This document shows, piece by piece, positions 8,896 through 16,193 of a DNA stretch of 64,000 bases. The notes beneath the pieces were generated by a model. That model made no database searches and was not told the DNA's origin. It saw only the letters and a program-made list of their open reading frames with translations. Each line of letters starts with the position of its first letter. Within the stretch, counting starts at the first letter, position 1. The stretch is taken from NCBI GenBank assembly GCA_963725895.1, contig CAVSAJ010000004.1, positions 124,001 through 188,000 on the forward strand, read 5' to 3'. The position numbers and the translations under genes were made by a program. The stretch is from Bog-473 sp963725895. Lineage in GTDB: Bacteria; Actinomycetota; Acidimicrobiia; Acidimicrobiales; RAAP-2.

Positions 8896-9198
8896 GTGGC
8901 CGAGAACGACATTTCCGACGCGCTGTCCGAGCGTGCACTCGACGCGGTCGACACCGTCGTCGCCTCGGTCAACGACAAGGCCATCCGCCCGGCCATCGTC
9001 GCCGCCCGCAGCGTCGTCTTCGGAGTGATCATCGCCGTCATCGGCATCGCCACAGTCGTGGTCTTCTGCGTCGGCTTCATCCGGCTGACCACCATCGCCG
9101 GGCATCGCATCTGGGCCTCGTACATCGTGCTCGGCCTCATATTCAGCGCGATCGGCGCCGTTCTCTACGCGCGCCGCGGCCTTCCGCCCGATGCCTGA
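8896..9198 (+). CDS. Small two-helix membrane protein, unknown function
   Basis: 100 residues starting at GTG. A charged amphipathic N-terminus is followed by two hydrophobic helices (about residues 35-60 and 72-90) and a short basic end, ARRGLPPDA. The topology resembles phage-holin-like small membrane proteins but no family motif is recognised. It overlaps the trxB start by eight bases, so the two are translationally linked. A role with thioredoxin reductase is not supported beyond position. Confidence 0.65.
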   Translation: MAENDISDALSERALDAVDTVVASVNDKAIRPAIVAARSVVFGVIIAVIGIATVVVFCVGFIRLTTIAGHRIWASYIVLGLIFSAIGAVLYARRGLPPDA

Positions 9199-10153
9199 GC
9201 GGCGCACGGTCGTCATCATCGGGAGCGGGCCGGCCGGCCTCACGGCCGCCCTCTACACCGCGCGTGCGCAGCTGAAGCCCCTGGTCATCGAGGGTGAGCC
9301 CTCCTCGACGAGCGACCAGCCGGGCGGGCAGCTGATGCTCACCACCGACGTCGAGAACTACCCGGGCTTCGTCGACGGGATCATGGGCCCCGAGCTGATG
9401 GGCATGATGCGCGCCCAGGCCCTGCGCTTTGACGCCGAACTGCGCACGGCCAAGGTGAGCCGCATCGACGTGACCCCCTGGCCCTTCGAGGTCTGGGTGG
9501 GCGACCCCGCCGCCCCGGAGCCCACCGTGCTCGCCGACACGCTCATCGTCGCGACCGGCGCGCGCTCGCTCATGCTCGGGGTCCCCAACGAGGACCGGCT
9601 CCTCGGCTACGGCGTGTCGACCTGCGCGACCTGCGACGGCTTCTTCTTCCGGGACCACCACATCGCGGTGGCCGGTGGCGGCGACTCGGCCATGGAAGAG
9701 GCCATCTTCCTCGCCCGCTTCGGCTCCAAGGTCACGGTCATCCACCGCCGTGACGAGCTGCGCGCGTCGAAGATCATGCAAGACCGCGCGTTCGCCAACG
9801 AGAAGATCGGGTTCAAGTGGAACTCGACGGTCACCGACATCCTCGGCGACACCAAGGTCTCGGGCCTCCGCCTGCGTGACACCATCACCGGCGAGGAGTC
9901 AGAGCTCGATGCGACGGGCCTCTTCGTCGCCATCGGCCACGAGCCCAACTCCTCCCTGCTCAAGGGCCAGCTCGAGCTCGAGGACAACGGCTACGTCCGC
10001 ACGTTCGACGGCACGACCAGGACCAGCGTGGACGGCGTCTTCGCCTGCGGCGACGTGCAGGACCACTACTACCGCCAGGCGGTCACCTCGGCCGGCTCGG
10101 GCTGCATGGCCGCCATCGATGCCGAGCGCTGGCTCGAGACCATGGGCGAGTAG
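9191..10153 (+). CDS. trxB: Thioredoxin reductase
   Basis: NADPH-dependent flavoenzyme that reduces thioredoxin; 320 residues, standard for low-Mr TrxR. The FAD-binding motif VVIIGSGPAGLTAALYTARA is at the N-terminus, the redox disulfide CATC sits in the central domain (STCATCDGFFF), the NADPH motif is VAGGGDSAMEEAIFL, and the C-terminal FAD segment is VFACGDVQDHYYRQAVTSAG. It is followed 52 bases downstream by trxA, the same pairing as M. tuberculosis trxB2-trxC. Confidence 0.97.
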   Translation: MPERRTVVIIGSGPAGLTAALYTARAQLKPLVIEGEPSSTSDQPGGQLMLTTDVENYPGFVDGIMGPELMGMMRAQALRFDAELRTAKVSRIDVTPWPFEVWVGDPAAPEPTVLADTLIVATGARSLMLGVPNEDRLLGYGVSTCATCDGFFFRDHHIAVAGGGDSAMEEAIFLARFGSKVTVIHRRDELRASKIMQDRAFANEKIGFKWNSTVTDILGDTKVSGLRLRDTITGEESELDATGLFVAIGHEPNSSLLKGQLELEDNGYVRTFDGTTRTSVDGVFACGDVQDHYYRQAVTSAGSGCMAAIDAERWLETMGE

Positions 10154-10205
10154 GCGGGAACAGAACCGTGTGGTGCGGCGTTGCACAGCCTGACAAGGAG
10201 ATGCC

Positions 10206-10532
10206 ATGAGCGACAAGATCGAGGCCCTGACCGACGCGACGTTCGACGAGCAGGTCAAGAGTTCTGAGGTACCGGTATTGGTAGACTTCTGGGCCGAGTG
10301 GTGCGGCCCATGCAAGATGATCTCCCCGGTGTTGGAAGAGATCGCGGAGGAGCAGGCGGGCAAGATCCGGATCGTCAAGCTCAACATCGACGACAACCTC
10401 GACGTGACGCGCCGCTTCGACGTGATGAGCATCCCGACCTTGATTCTGTTCAAGGACGGCGAGCCCCAGGTACGCCTGATCGGGGCGAAACCCAAGGGCG
10501 CGCTGCTCGAGGAGATCTCGGCCTACCTGTAG
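10206..10532 (+). CDS. trxA: Thioredoxin
   Basis: 108-residue disulfide reductase with the classical active site WAEWCGPCKMI and the cis-Pro segment MSIPTLILFKDGEP. A strong AAGGAG site precedes ATG 10206. It receives electrons from the adjacent TrxB. The stop codon lies two bases before the first possible start codon of the CwlM-like gene, indicating one transcription unit. Confidence 0.97.
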   Translation: MSDKIEALTDATFDEQVKSSEVPVLVDFWAEWCGPCKMISPVLEEIAEEQAGKIRIVKLNIDDNLDVTRRFDVMSIPTLILFKDGEPQVRLIGAKPKGALLEEISAYL

Positions 10533-10534
10533 GC

Positions 10535-11506
10535 CTGCCCCTCGTCATCTGGGACCGTGGTCCGGCGGTCGCCGACGTCCAGCATCGTCTGAGCGCCGTC
10601 CTCGGCACCCCCGTCTTGGCCGACGCGCTGTTCGGCCCGGCCACCCGGGCGGCCGTCGAGGCCTTCCAACGCCTGCGGGGTCTGCGCGTGGACGGGGTGT
10701 GCGGTCCGCAGACCTGGAATACCCTGGTCGAGGCCGGTTTTCGGCTCGGTGACCGCTTCTTGTACCGCCGGACTCCCATGCTGCGGGGTGACGACGTCGC
10801 TGAGCTGCAACAGCGCCTGTGCAGCCTGGGCTTCGACACCGAGCGCGTGGACGGCATCTTCGGTGACGCCACGTCGCGCGCGCTCGGCGAGTTCCAGCGC
10901 AACGCCGGACTCCCCGTCGACGGCATCGTCGGCGGCGCGACCCTCCACGAGTTGGTCCGCCTCGGAAGCCGCCACCCTGAGTCGGAGGAGCTGGTCTCTT
11001 CGGTGCGGGCCCGTGCCGCGCTGCGTGACACGCCACGCAGCCTCCGCGGCCGCCACATCGCGGTCGGCGAGGGCGGCGGCCTCGGCAGCGTGGCCGGCGC
11101 GTTGCGTCGCCGCCTCACCCTGAGCGGGATCCAGGTGAGCGAGCTGCACCACCCTGACGATGCGGTGCAGGCCAAGGAGGCCAACGAGCTCGATGTCGAC
11201 GTGTTCGTCGGGCTGCGTCTCAACCCCACCCTCTCGGCGTGCACCACCGCCTACTGGTCGGGCACTCACGACGAGTCACCCGGCGGACGGCGACTGGCCG
11301 AGCTCGTGCAGTCGGTCGTACCGGTCGCGCTGGGCATCGACGACGCCGGCGTGCGCGGCATGTCGTTGCCGATCCTGCGCGAGACCCGCATGCCGGCCGT
11401 GGTGGTCGAGGTTGGCCCCGCGAGCGCCGTGGTAGAGCGAGCCACCACGCTGGCCAGTGCGCTGGCCGAGGCGCTGGGGCGCTGGGCCGACGCCTCCTGG
11501 GATTGA
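10535..11506 (+). CDS. cwlM: CwlM-like protein: two peptidoglycan-binding repeats and a degenerate amidase domain
   Basis: About 323 residues with no signal peptide. Two PG_binding_1 repeats (roughly residues 10-66 and 87-143, each with FG..T..A...FQ) precede an Amidase_3-like domain (about 172-320). The zinc and catalytic positions are lost: GEGGG where active amidases have DPGHGG, and VGLRLN where they have a SLHAN-type His motif; only the final VEVG Glu remains. Mycobacterial CwlM is also a degenerate, cytoplasmic regulator of MurA rather than an amidase, and has Arg at the same second position, so a regulatory role is likely. No ATG, GTG or TTG lies near the N-terminus; CTG 10535, two bases after the trxA stop, is the best start, otherwise translation must begin inside trxA. 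Confidence 0.82.
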   Translation: MPLVIWDRGPAVADVQHRLSAVLGTPVLADALFGPATRAAVEAFQRLRGLRVDGVCGPQTWNTLVEAGFRLGDRFLYRRTPMLRGDDVAELQQRLCSLGFDTERVDGIFGDATSRALGEFQRNAGLPVDGIVGGATLHELVRLGSRHPESEELVSSVRARAALRDTPRSLRGRHIAVGEGGGLGSVAGALRRRLTLSGIQVSELHHPDDAVQAKEANELDVDVFVGLRLNPTLSACTTAYWSGTHDESPGGRRLAELVQSVVPVALGIDDAGVRGMSLPILRETRMPAVVVEVGPASAVVERATTLASALAEALGRWADASWD

Positions 11507-11548
11507 TCGGGCCGACGTCGTCTCGCGGTCGATTCCGCCACGGCGCCA

Positions 11549-11592
11549 GGATGCACAACGGACCGACAACGGATGCACAACGCACTGACAAC
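11549..11592. repeat. Tandem 22-bp direct repeat, iteron-like
   Basis: Two adjacent 22-bp units (11549-11570 and 11571-11592) both begin GGATGCACAACG and end GACAAC, 20 of 22 bases identical. They lie in the 285-bp convergent gap between cwlM and parB, which contains no gene. The core ATGCACAAC differs by one base from the DnaA-box-like ATCCACAAC found 140 bp away. Confidence 0.6.
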
Positions 11593-11730
11593 TGGACTGC
11601 AGCGCGATTACCAGTAATTACTTTGCGACCGTGAGGACCCGTGCGATCCACCGTGCCGGGCGTGTGGCATCGCCGTGACGGCGAGCGACGGTTACGCGAT
11701 CAAAGCTTCCTGCGGGTGAACGAAGTGACA

Positions 11731-11759
11731 ATCCACAACGTCATGCACAGGTTGTGGAT
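11731..11759. promoter_or_regulatory. Inverted pair of DnaA-box-like sequences
   Basis: ATCCACAAC (11731-11739) and GTTGTGGAT (11751-11759) form a perfect 9-bp inverted repeat with an 11-bp spacer. Each contains the TCCACA core of the DnaA box. The site is about 6.7 kb from dnaA, between the 3' ends of cwlM and parB, where a promoter would not be expected. It may be a secondary DnaA-binding element (inference). Confidence 0.45.
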
Positions 11760-11791
11760 GAAGCTGAACAGACCCTTGACAGTTGCGTGAA

Positions 11792-12742
11792 CTACGCGAC
11801 GCCTCCGTCACCGACCATGGCGCGATAGATCCGCTCGAGGTCCTCGAGGGTGGCGAACTCGACCACCAGACGACCTCGCCGATTCTGGATATCGATCTTG
11901 ACCCTCGTGTTCAGGTAGGTCGAGAGGAGCTCTTCCAGTTCGAGGACACCGGGCTCGGGGAGCTTTCGCGGGGGCGAACGCCGGGTCGTCGCGTCGGCCG
12001 GGCCTGCGGCTGAACCCGAGATTGGAGAGACGTCGGTCGGCTCCGGTTCGTCGGGTACGACCCGCAACTCAGTGCCGCCGTTGCGAACCAACTCCTCGAC
12101 CGCGCGCACCGTCAACCCCTCTGAGACGATCCGTCCGACGAGCCGCTCTTGGAGAGTCCGGTCCGGCGTGCCCAACAGGGCCCTGGCATGCCCGGCGGAG
12201 ATGGACCCCTCGGCGAGGGCCTGCTGGGCCCCTGCGGGCAGCTGCAGCAGACGCAGGGTGTTCGTCACGGTGGCCCGACCCTTGCCCATGCGGCTGGCCA
12301 CCCGCTCGTGGGTCAGACCGAACTCGTCGATGAGCTGCTGGTAGGCGGCGGCCTCCTCGAGGGCGTTGAGATCGACCCGGTGCAGGTTCTCCACCAGCGC
12401 CTGCTCCAGGGTCCCCACGTCGTCGGCCACCTGCACCAGGACGGGAATCGTCTGAAGACCGGCCCGGCGCGCTGCCCGCCAGCGTCGCTCCCCTGCGATG
12501 AGCTCGTAGCTCTCTGACTCGTCCTGCAGCTCGCGTACCAGGACGGGCTGAAGCAGGCCCACCGCCTTGATGGACGCTGCCAGCGAAGCCATCGACTCCT
12601 CGTCGAAGTGGCTACGGGGCTGGAACGCGTTGGGGCGAATGTGCGAGATCGGGACCGCCCTGAGGGCAGAGTCCGACTCCCCCACCACCTCGCCCGGAAT
12701 GAGGGCGCTCAGCCCCTTACCGAGTCCGCTGCGGCGCGCCAT
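11792..12742 (-). CDS. parB: Chromosome partitioning protein ParB
   Basis: 316-residue CTP-dependent DNA clamp that loads at parS and spreads. It begins RRSGLGKGLSALIPG, then the ParB/Srx domain with FQPRSHFDEESMASLAASIK, the CTP-binding motif GERRWRAARRAGL and ENLHRVDLNALEEAAAYQQL. The helix-turn-helix that reads parS is near LTHERVASRMGKGRATVTNTL, and a C-terminal dimerisation domain ends the protein. Its start overlaps the parA stop by 26 bases. Two parS sites lie upstream of parA. Confidence 0.97.
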   Translation of the reverse strand: MARRSGLGKGLSALIPGEVVGESDSALRAVPISHIRPNAFQPRSHFDEESMASLAASIKAVGLLQPVLVRELQDESESYELIAGERRWRAARRAGLQTIPVLVQVADDVGTLEQALVENLHRVDLNALEEAAAYQQLIDEFGLTHERVASRMGKGRATVTNTLRLLQLPAGAQQALAEGSISAGHARALLGTPDRTLQERLVGRIVSEGLTVRAVEELVRNGGTELRVVPDEPEPTDVSPISGSAAGPADATTRRSPPRKLPEPGVLELEELLSTYLNTRVKIDIQNRRGRLVVEFATLEDLERIYRAMVGDGGVA

Positions 12743-14126
12743 TGCTCACCTCCTTAGCCAGCTCGCGATAGGCCACGGCGCCCCGCGAGGCTGGATCGAA
12801 GACCGTGATGGGCTGCCCGAACGAGGGCGCCTCGGACAGGCGGACCGTGCGCGGGATCATCACCCGGCACACCCGCTCGGAGAAGTGCTCCCGGACCTCG
12901 TTGGCCACGTCGATCGAGAGCCGGGTCCGGGCGTCGAACATCGTCAGAACGATGGTCGAGACCTCCAGGGTTTCGTTGAGGTTTGTCGAAACCAGGTTCA
13001 CGTTGCGCAGGAGCTGGCTCAGGCCCTCGAGCGCGTAGTACTCGCATTGGATCGGGACGAGGACCTCTTGCGCGGCGGCCAGACCGTTGACCGTGATGAG
13101 GCCCAACGAAGGCGGGCAATCGATGAGGACGAAGTCGAAGTCGTCGACGACCGAGTCGATCGCCCGCTTCAGCTTCAGCTCCCGGCTGAAGGCCGGGACA
13201 AGCTCGATCTCCACGCCCGCCAGATCGATGGTGGCCGGGGCCACGAACAAATTCATGACGCTGGTGGGCTCGATGCAGTCCTCGAGGGGCTGGTCCCGCA
13301 TGATCACGTCGTACATGGACAGTTCGAAGTTGCGGGCCTCGAGCCCTAGACCGGTGGTGGCGTTGCCTTGGGGGTCGAGATCGATAACCAGGACCCTGTA
13401 GCCCTGCTCGGCCAAAGCGGCCCCCAGGTTCACCGTCGTCGTGGTCTTTCCCACTCCCCCCTTCTGGTTCGCCACGGCGACCACCCGAGGCAGCGACCGG
13501 ACCGTCGGCTTGGCACCGTTCAAAAGCTCCGAGGTGTCCTCGGGGATCGACGGGGCCCGCATGGTCGATTGGCGCGCCGTGTGTGCCGCCACAGGCTTCG
13601 GCTTGGGTCCTGGAGCGGATGCGGGCTCTGACGCCGGGACCGGGCCTGTCTCTGGCACAGTCTCGATGGCCGGAGCAACGGCAGCCGGGACTTCATCGGC
13701 CTCTGGCGCCGGCTGGGGTCCGCGTGCGACGTGCACCCCTCGCACTGGCTCGGGCGCTTCCGAGGACGGCACGCGATCCCCGACGACCGGCGTCTCAGTT
13801 GTTGACGGATGGACGTCCGCCGGGGACGGAGGCACCTCGGCTACCGCTGGTCGGGGTGGCGACTCGGGTGAGGCATCCGGCTCGGGCGAGGGATCCGGCA
13901 CCGGAGCAGTCGCAGCCGACTCGCCGGCTCCTGGGGGAAGAGCGGACTCGCCGGCTCCTGGGGGAGCCACAACGGTGGAGGCGTCGGCACTGAGGCTCTT
14001 CACCGGTTCAGTGGACGTGGGTCCGTCGTCGGGGGAGGCGGGAACCTCCTGGTCGAACGGGGCGCGCACCGGGGGGAGAGCTTCCTTGTTCTCGGTGGTA
14101 TCCCTGTCTTTGCGCCTGATGCGCAT
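12717..14126 (-). CDS. parA: Chromosome partitioning ATPase ParA with long N-terminal extension
   Basis: 469 residues from ATG 14126. The C-terminal 265 residues are a complete Walker-type ParA ATPase: VANQKGGVGKTTTTVNLGAA (deviant Walker A), VLVIDLDPQGNATTGLG, and DFVLIDCPPSLGLITVNGL. It moves ParB-parS complexes along the nucleoid. The first 200 or so residues are Pro/Ala/Glu/Ser-rich with short repeats (PPGAGESA twice) and are probably disordered. An in-frame start at 14243 exists but would run over the first parS site. The gene is in the leftward parA-parB operon. Confidence 0.93.
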   Translation of the reverse strand: MRIRRKDRDTTENKEALPPVRAPFDQEVPASPDDGPTSTEPVKSLSADASTVVAPPGAGESALPPGAGESAATAPVPDPSPEPDASPESPPRPAVAEVPPSPADVHPSTTETPVVGDRVPSSEAPEPVRGVHVARGPQPAPEADEVPAAVAPAIETVPETGPVPASEPASAPGPKPKPVAAHTARQSTMRAPSIPEDTSELLNGAKPTVRSLPRVVAVANQKGGVGKTTTTVNLGAALAEQGYRVLVIDLDPQGNATTGLGLEARNFELSMYDVIMRDQPLEDCIEPTSVMNLFVAPATIDLAGVEIELVPAFSRELKLKRAIDSVVDDFDFVLIDCPPSLGLITVNGLAAAQEVLVPIQCEYYALEGLSQLLRNVNLVSTNLNETLEVSTIVLTMFDARTRLSIDVANEVREHFSERVCRVMIPRTVRLSEAPSFGQPITVFDPASRGAVAYRELAKEVSNGAPQRTR

Positions 14127-14202
14127 CAAGCAGGCTCTCCGACACACCGCAGCACGACGCCTATCCTGGCCTGCGCCGGCGGCGAGGTCAAGACTTGAGG
14201 CC

Positions 14203-14216
14203 GTTCCACGTGGAAC
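14203..14216. promoter_or_regulatory. parS site 1 (14-bp perfect palindrome)
   Basis: GTTCCACGTGGAAC is an exact palindrome with the CACGTG core of bacterial parS (consensus GTTTCACGTGAAAC, two symmetric mismatches). It lies 77 bp upstream of the parA start, the expected place for ParB loading close to the origin. Confidence 0.8.
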
Positions 14217-14293
14217 CTCCGCTCCAGGGTTGGACGGGGTCACCGGCCGCGTCCGGGTGGCCAGTCCTCGGAGTTCACCGGGAGTTTACGAGC

Positions 14294-14307
14294 GTTTCAC
14301 GTGGAAC
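14294..14307. promoter_or_regulatory. parS site 2 (13 of 14 match)
   Basis: GTTTCACGTGGAAC matches the actinobacterial parS consensus at 13 of 14 positions. It lies 91 bp from the first site in the parA-rsmG gap, so ParB could load at both. Confidence 0.85.
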
Positions 14308-14420
14308 ACCCGGGGTGCTTCATGTCCACACGGGGGTTTCACCCACATCCCCGAACTCCCATCGCTCCCGATTCGAAGAGGGAGGTACGAGAGACGCTGC
14401 GGAGAGGAGGGGCGAATCCC

Positions 14421-15155
14421 TCAGAACAGTGGACGCTTGGCGGGGACCCCATCGCGCCGGGGAAAGCGCTCGGGACAGGGCATGGCTTGACGCAGGACCT
14501 GGAACGCAAAATCCTCGTGGAGGGCCTCCACGGGTTCGAGGCCGAGCTGTGCGAGCTCCCCGGTCGGCCAGCGCCCGCAGGCGTCCGTCAGATCCTTCTC
14601 GGGGCGGCTGTCCGGTGGCGGCTCCGAAACCACCAACCAACCGCCGGTCCGCAGCAGGGGGGCGGCACACTCGGCAACCACGGCCGGAGGCCCGAAGGAA
14701 CGCGCCAGGACGCCGTCAAAGGCCCCTCTTTCGGTTTCTCGGCGTCCCGCGAGCTCGGCCCGCTCGTGGAGGACACTGGCCCGGCCTTCGAGCTCCAGAC
14801 GCCGGAGAGCCGCTTGGAGGAAGGCCGCTCGCCGTCCGTTGGCCTCCAACAGGACGAGGCGCGCCTCAGGCCAGCCGCAGGTGACGACCAAGCCCGGCAA
14901 GCCCCCGCCCGAGCCGAGATCGACGACACGGGGCAGCGCCAGCCCGGCCCGGGTGGCCAGGCGTCGAGCGACGCGGGCGAAGCCTTGGGCGTGTCGCATC
15001 TGCTGCTCGAGGGGACCCGGCCCGAGGAATCCGGCACTCCGGGCCTCCTCGAGCACGTCACGCAGCATGGTGAAGGCATCGAGGGGCGGCGCCTCCTCGG
15101 AGGCCGGAGGAGGGATGGGGGAGCGGCCTCCATCGTTTTCGGGGGCGCCGGGCAC
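14421..15155 (-). CDS. rsmG: 16S rRNA (guanine-527-N7)-methyltransferase RsmG
   Basis: 244 residues. S-adenosylmethionine-dependent methylation of G527 in 16S rRNA; loss in other bacteria gives low-level streptomycin resistance. The SAM-binding motif is VVDLGSGGGLPGLVV near residue 95, followed by LVLLEANGRRAAFL and VLARSFGPPAVVAECAAPLL, all typical of GidB/RsmG. It starts at GTG 15155, ten bases after the jag stop, in the leftward rpmH-to-parB gene run. Confidence 0.94.
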   Translation of the reverse strand: MPGAPENDGGRSPIPPPASEEAPPLDAFTMLRDVLEEARSAGFLGPGPLEQQMRHAQGFARVARRLATRAGLALPRVVDLGSGGGLPGLVVTCGWPEARLVLLEANGRRAAFLQAALRRLELEGRASVLHERAELAGRRETERGAFDGVLARSFGPPAVVAECAAPLLRTGGWLVVSEPPPDSRPEKDLTDACGRWPTGELAQLGLEPVEALHEDFAFQVLRQAMPCPERFPRRDGVPAKRPLF

Positions 15156-15165
15156 CGGCGCGGCG

Positions 15166-16188
15166 TCAGTCGGCCGGGGCGATGACGATGTGCCGGTTGG
15201 GGTCCTCGCCTTCCGAGCGGGTCACCACACCTGGCATCTCATTGATGGCGTCGTGGACGGCTTTGCGATCCGCCGGGCTCATGGCCTCGAGGGCCTTCTC
15301 CTGGCCCGAGGCGAGGACCTCCTCGGCAATCTGGACACTGAAACGCTTCAGGGCCGCCGAGCGCCGCTCCCGATAGCCCGCCACGTCCACCAAGATGCGA
15401 TCGGTCCGAGAGGGGCACTGGCGCTGGACGACTGCCCTGGTGAGGTCCTGAAGGGCGCTGAGCGTCGAGCCACGCGGGCCCACGAGCATGCCCAGGTCCT
15501 CACCCGAGGCCGCGATCTCCACCGTCTCCTCGTCCAGAATGCGGCACTCCACCGAGCCGTCCATGTTGAGCTCCCCGAGGAGACCGGCCACGAACGCCCG
15601 ACCGACCTCACCCTGCTCCTCGAGCGTCATTCCCTCGGCCATCTCTGCTGTCTCCTTCGGTTCCGTGCTCCGCTGCGGAGCCCTTCCAGCTGCCGGCCCC
15701 CCCGTGGAGCCATTCTTCGAACCCTCGAGCACGTCGGCGGACGCGGCGTCGGCGGACGCATTGCGACGGTTGCGGCGACGACGGGCCGAACGGCTGGTCC
15801 CCCCACTCGTGCCGCCGGTCCTCGTCACCGTGGCCCCGTTCGTCCGCTCCGAACCCATGGCCTCGGAGTTCCCGGATCGAGCCGAGCCATTGGCGCCGGT
15901 CCCCGAGCGTCCGCCACCCGAACCGTTCCCCGGGGCCGAGCGCTGCCCGCTCTGACGCCCGCCCTGGGCGGGCCGACCGCTGCGCCGTGTGCGCTCGCGC
16001 CGCGGGCGGGCGCCGACTGGGCGCACCCGGGCCCGCACCCGGGCCTCGACCCGCATCCGGCCGAAGAGCCCCGTCTTGGGCTCACTCACGACGATCACCT
16101 CGGCATCGGCCACCGCCACACCGAGCTGGTCGAGGGCGCGATCAGTCGCCTCCTCGACGGTCTTTCCCGCCACTTCAACCCACTCCAC
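15166..16188 (-). CDS. jag: Jag/KhpB RNA-binding protein (Jag_N, KH, R3H domains)
   Basis: 340 residues from GTG 16188, five bases after the yidC stop. The Jag N-terminal domain (VEVAGKTVEEATDRALDQLG, then KTGLFGRMRVEARV) is followed by a long Arg/Gly/Ser-rich linker of about 120 residues, a KH domain (LGMLVGPRGSTLSALQDLTR) and an R3H domain (RRSAALKRFSVQIAEEVLAS, with DRKAVHDAINEMPGV). KhpB-type proteins bind RNA and influence cell elongation; the gene normally neighbours yidC, as here. The start is defined by the Jag_N domain; upstream frame extension inside yidC is not coding. Confidence 0.93.
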   Translation of the reverse strand: MEWVEVAGKTVEEATDRALDQLGVAVADAEVIVVSEPKTGLFGRMRVEARVRARVRPVGARPRRERTRRSGRPAQGGRQSGQRSAPGNGSGGGRSGTGANGSARSGNSEAMGSERTNGATVTRTGGTSGGTSRSARRRRNRRNASADAASADVLEGSKNGSTGGPAAGRAPQRSTEPKETAEMAEGMTLEEQGEVGRAFVAGLLGELNMDGSVECRILDEETVEIAASGEDLGMLVGPRGSTLSALQDLTRAVVQRQCPSRTDRILVDVAGYRERRSAALKRFSVQIAEEVLASGQEKALEAMSPADRKAVHDAINEMPGVVTRSEGEDPNRHIVIAPAD

Positions 16189-16193
16189 CGGTG

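Noticed and set aside
11776..11781. TTGACA as a -35 promoter element
   Set aside because: No -10 hexamer lies at the right distance, and it points into the 3' end of parB.
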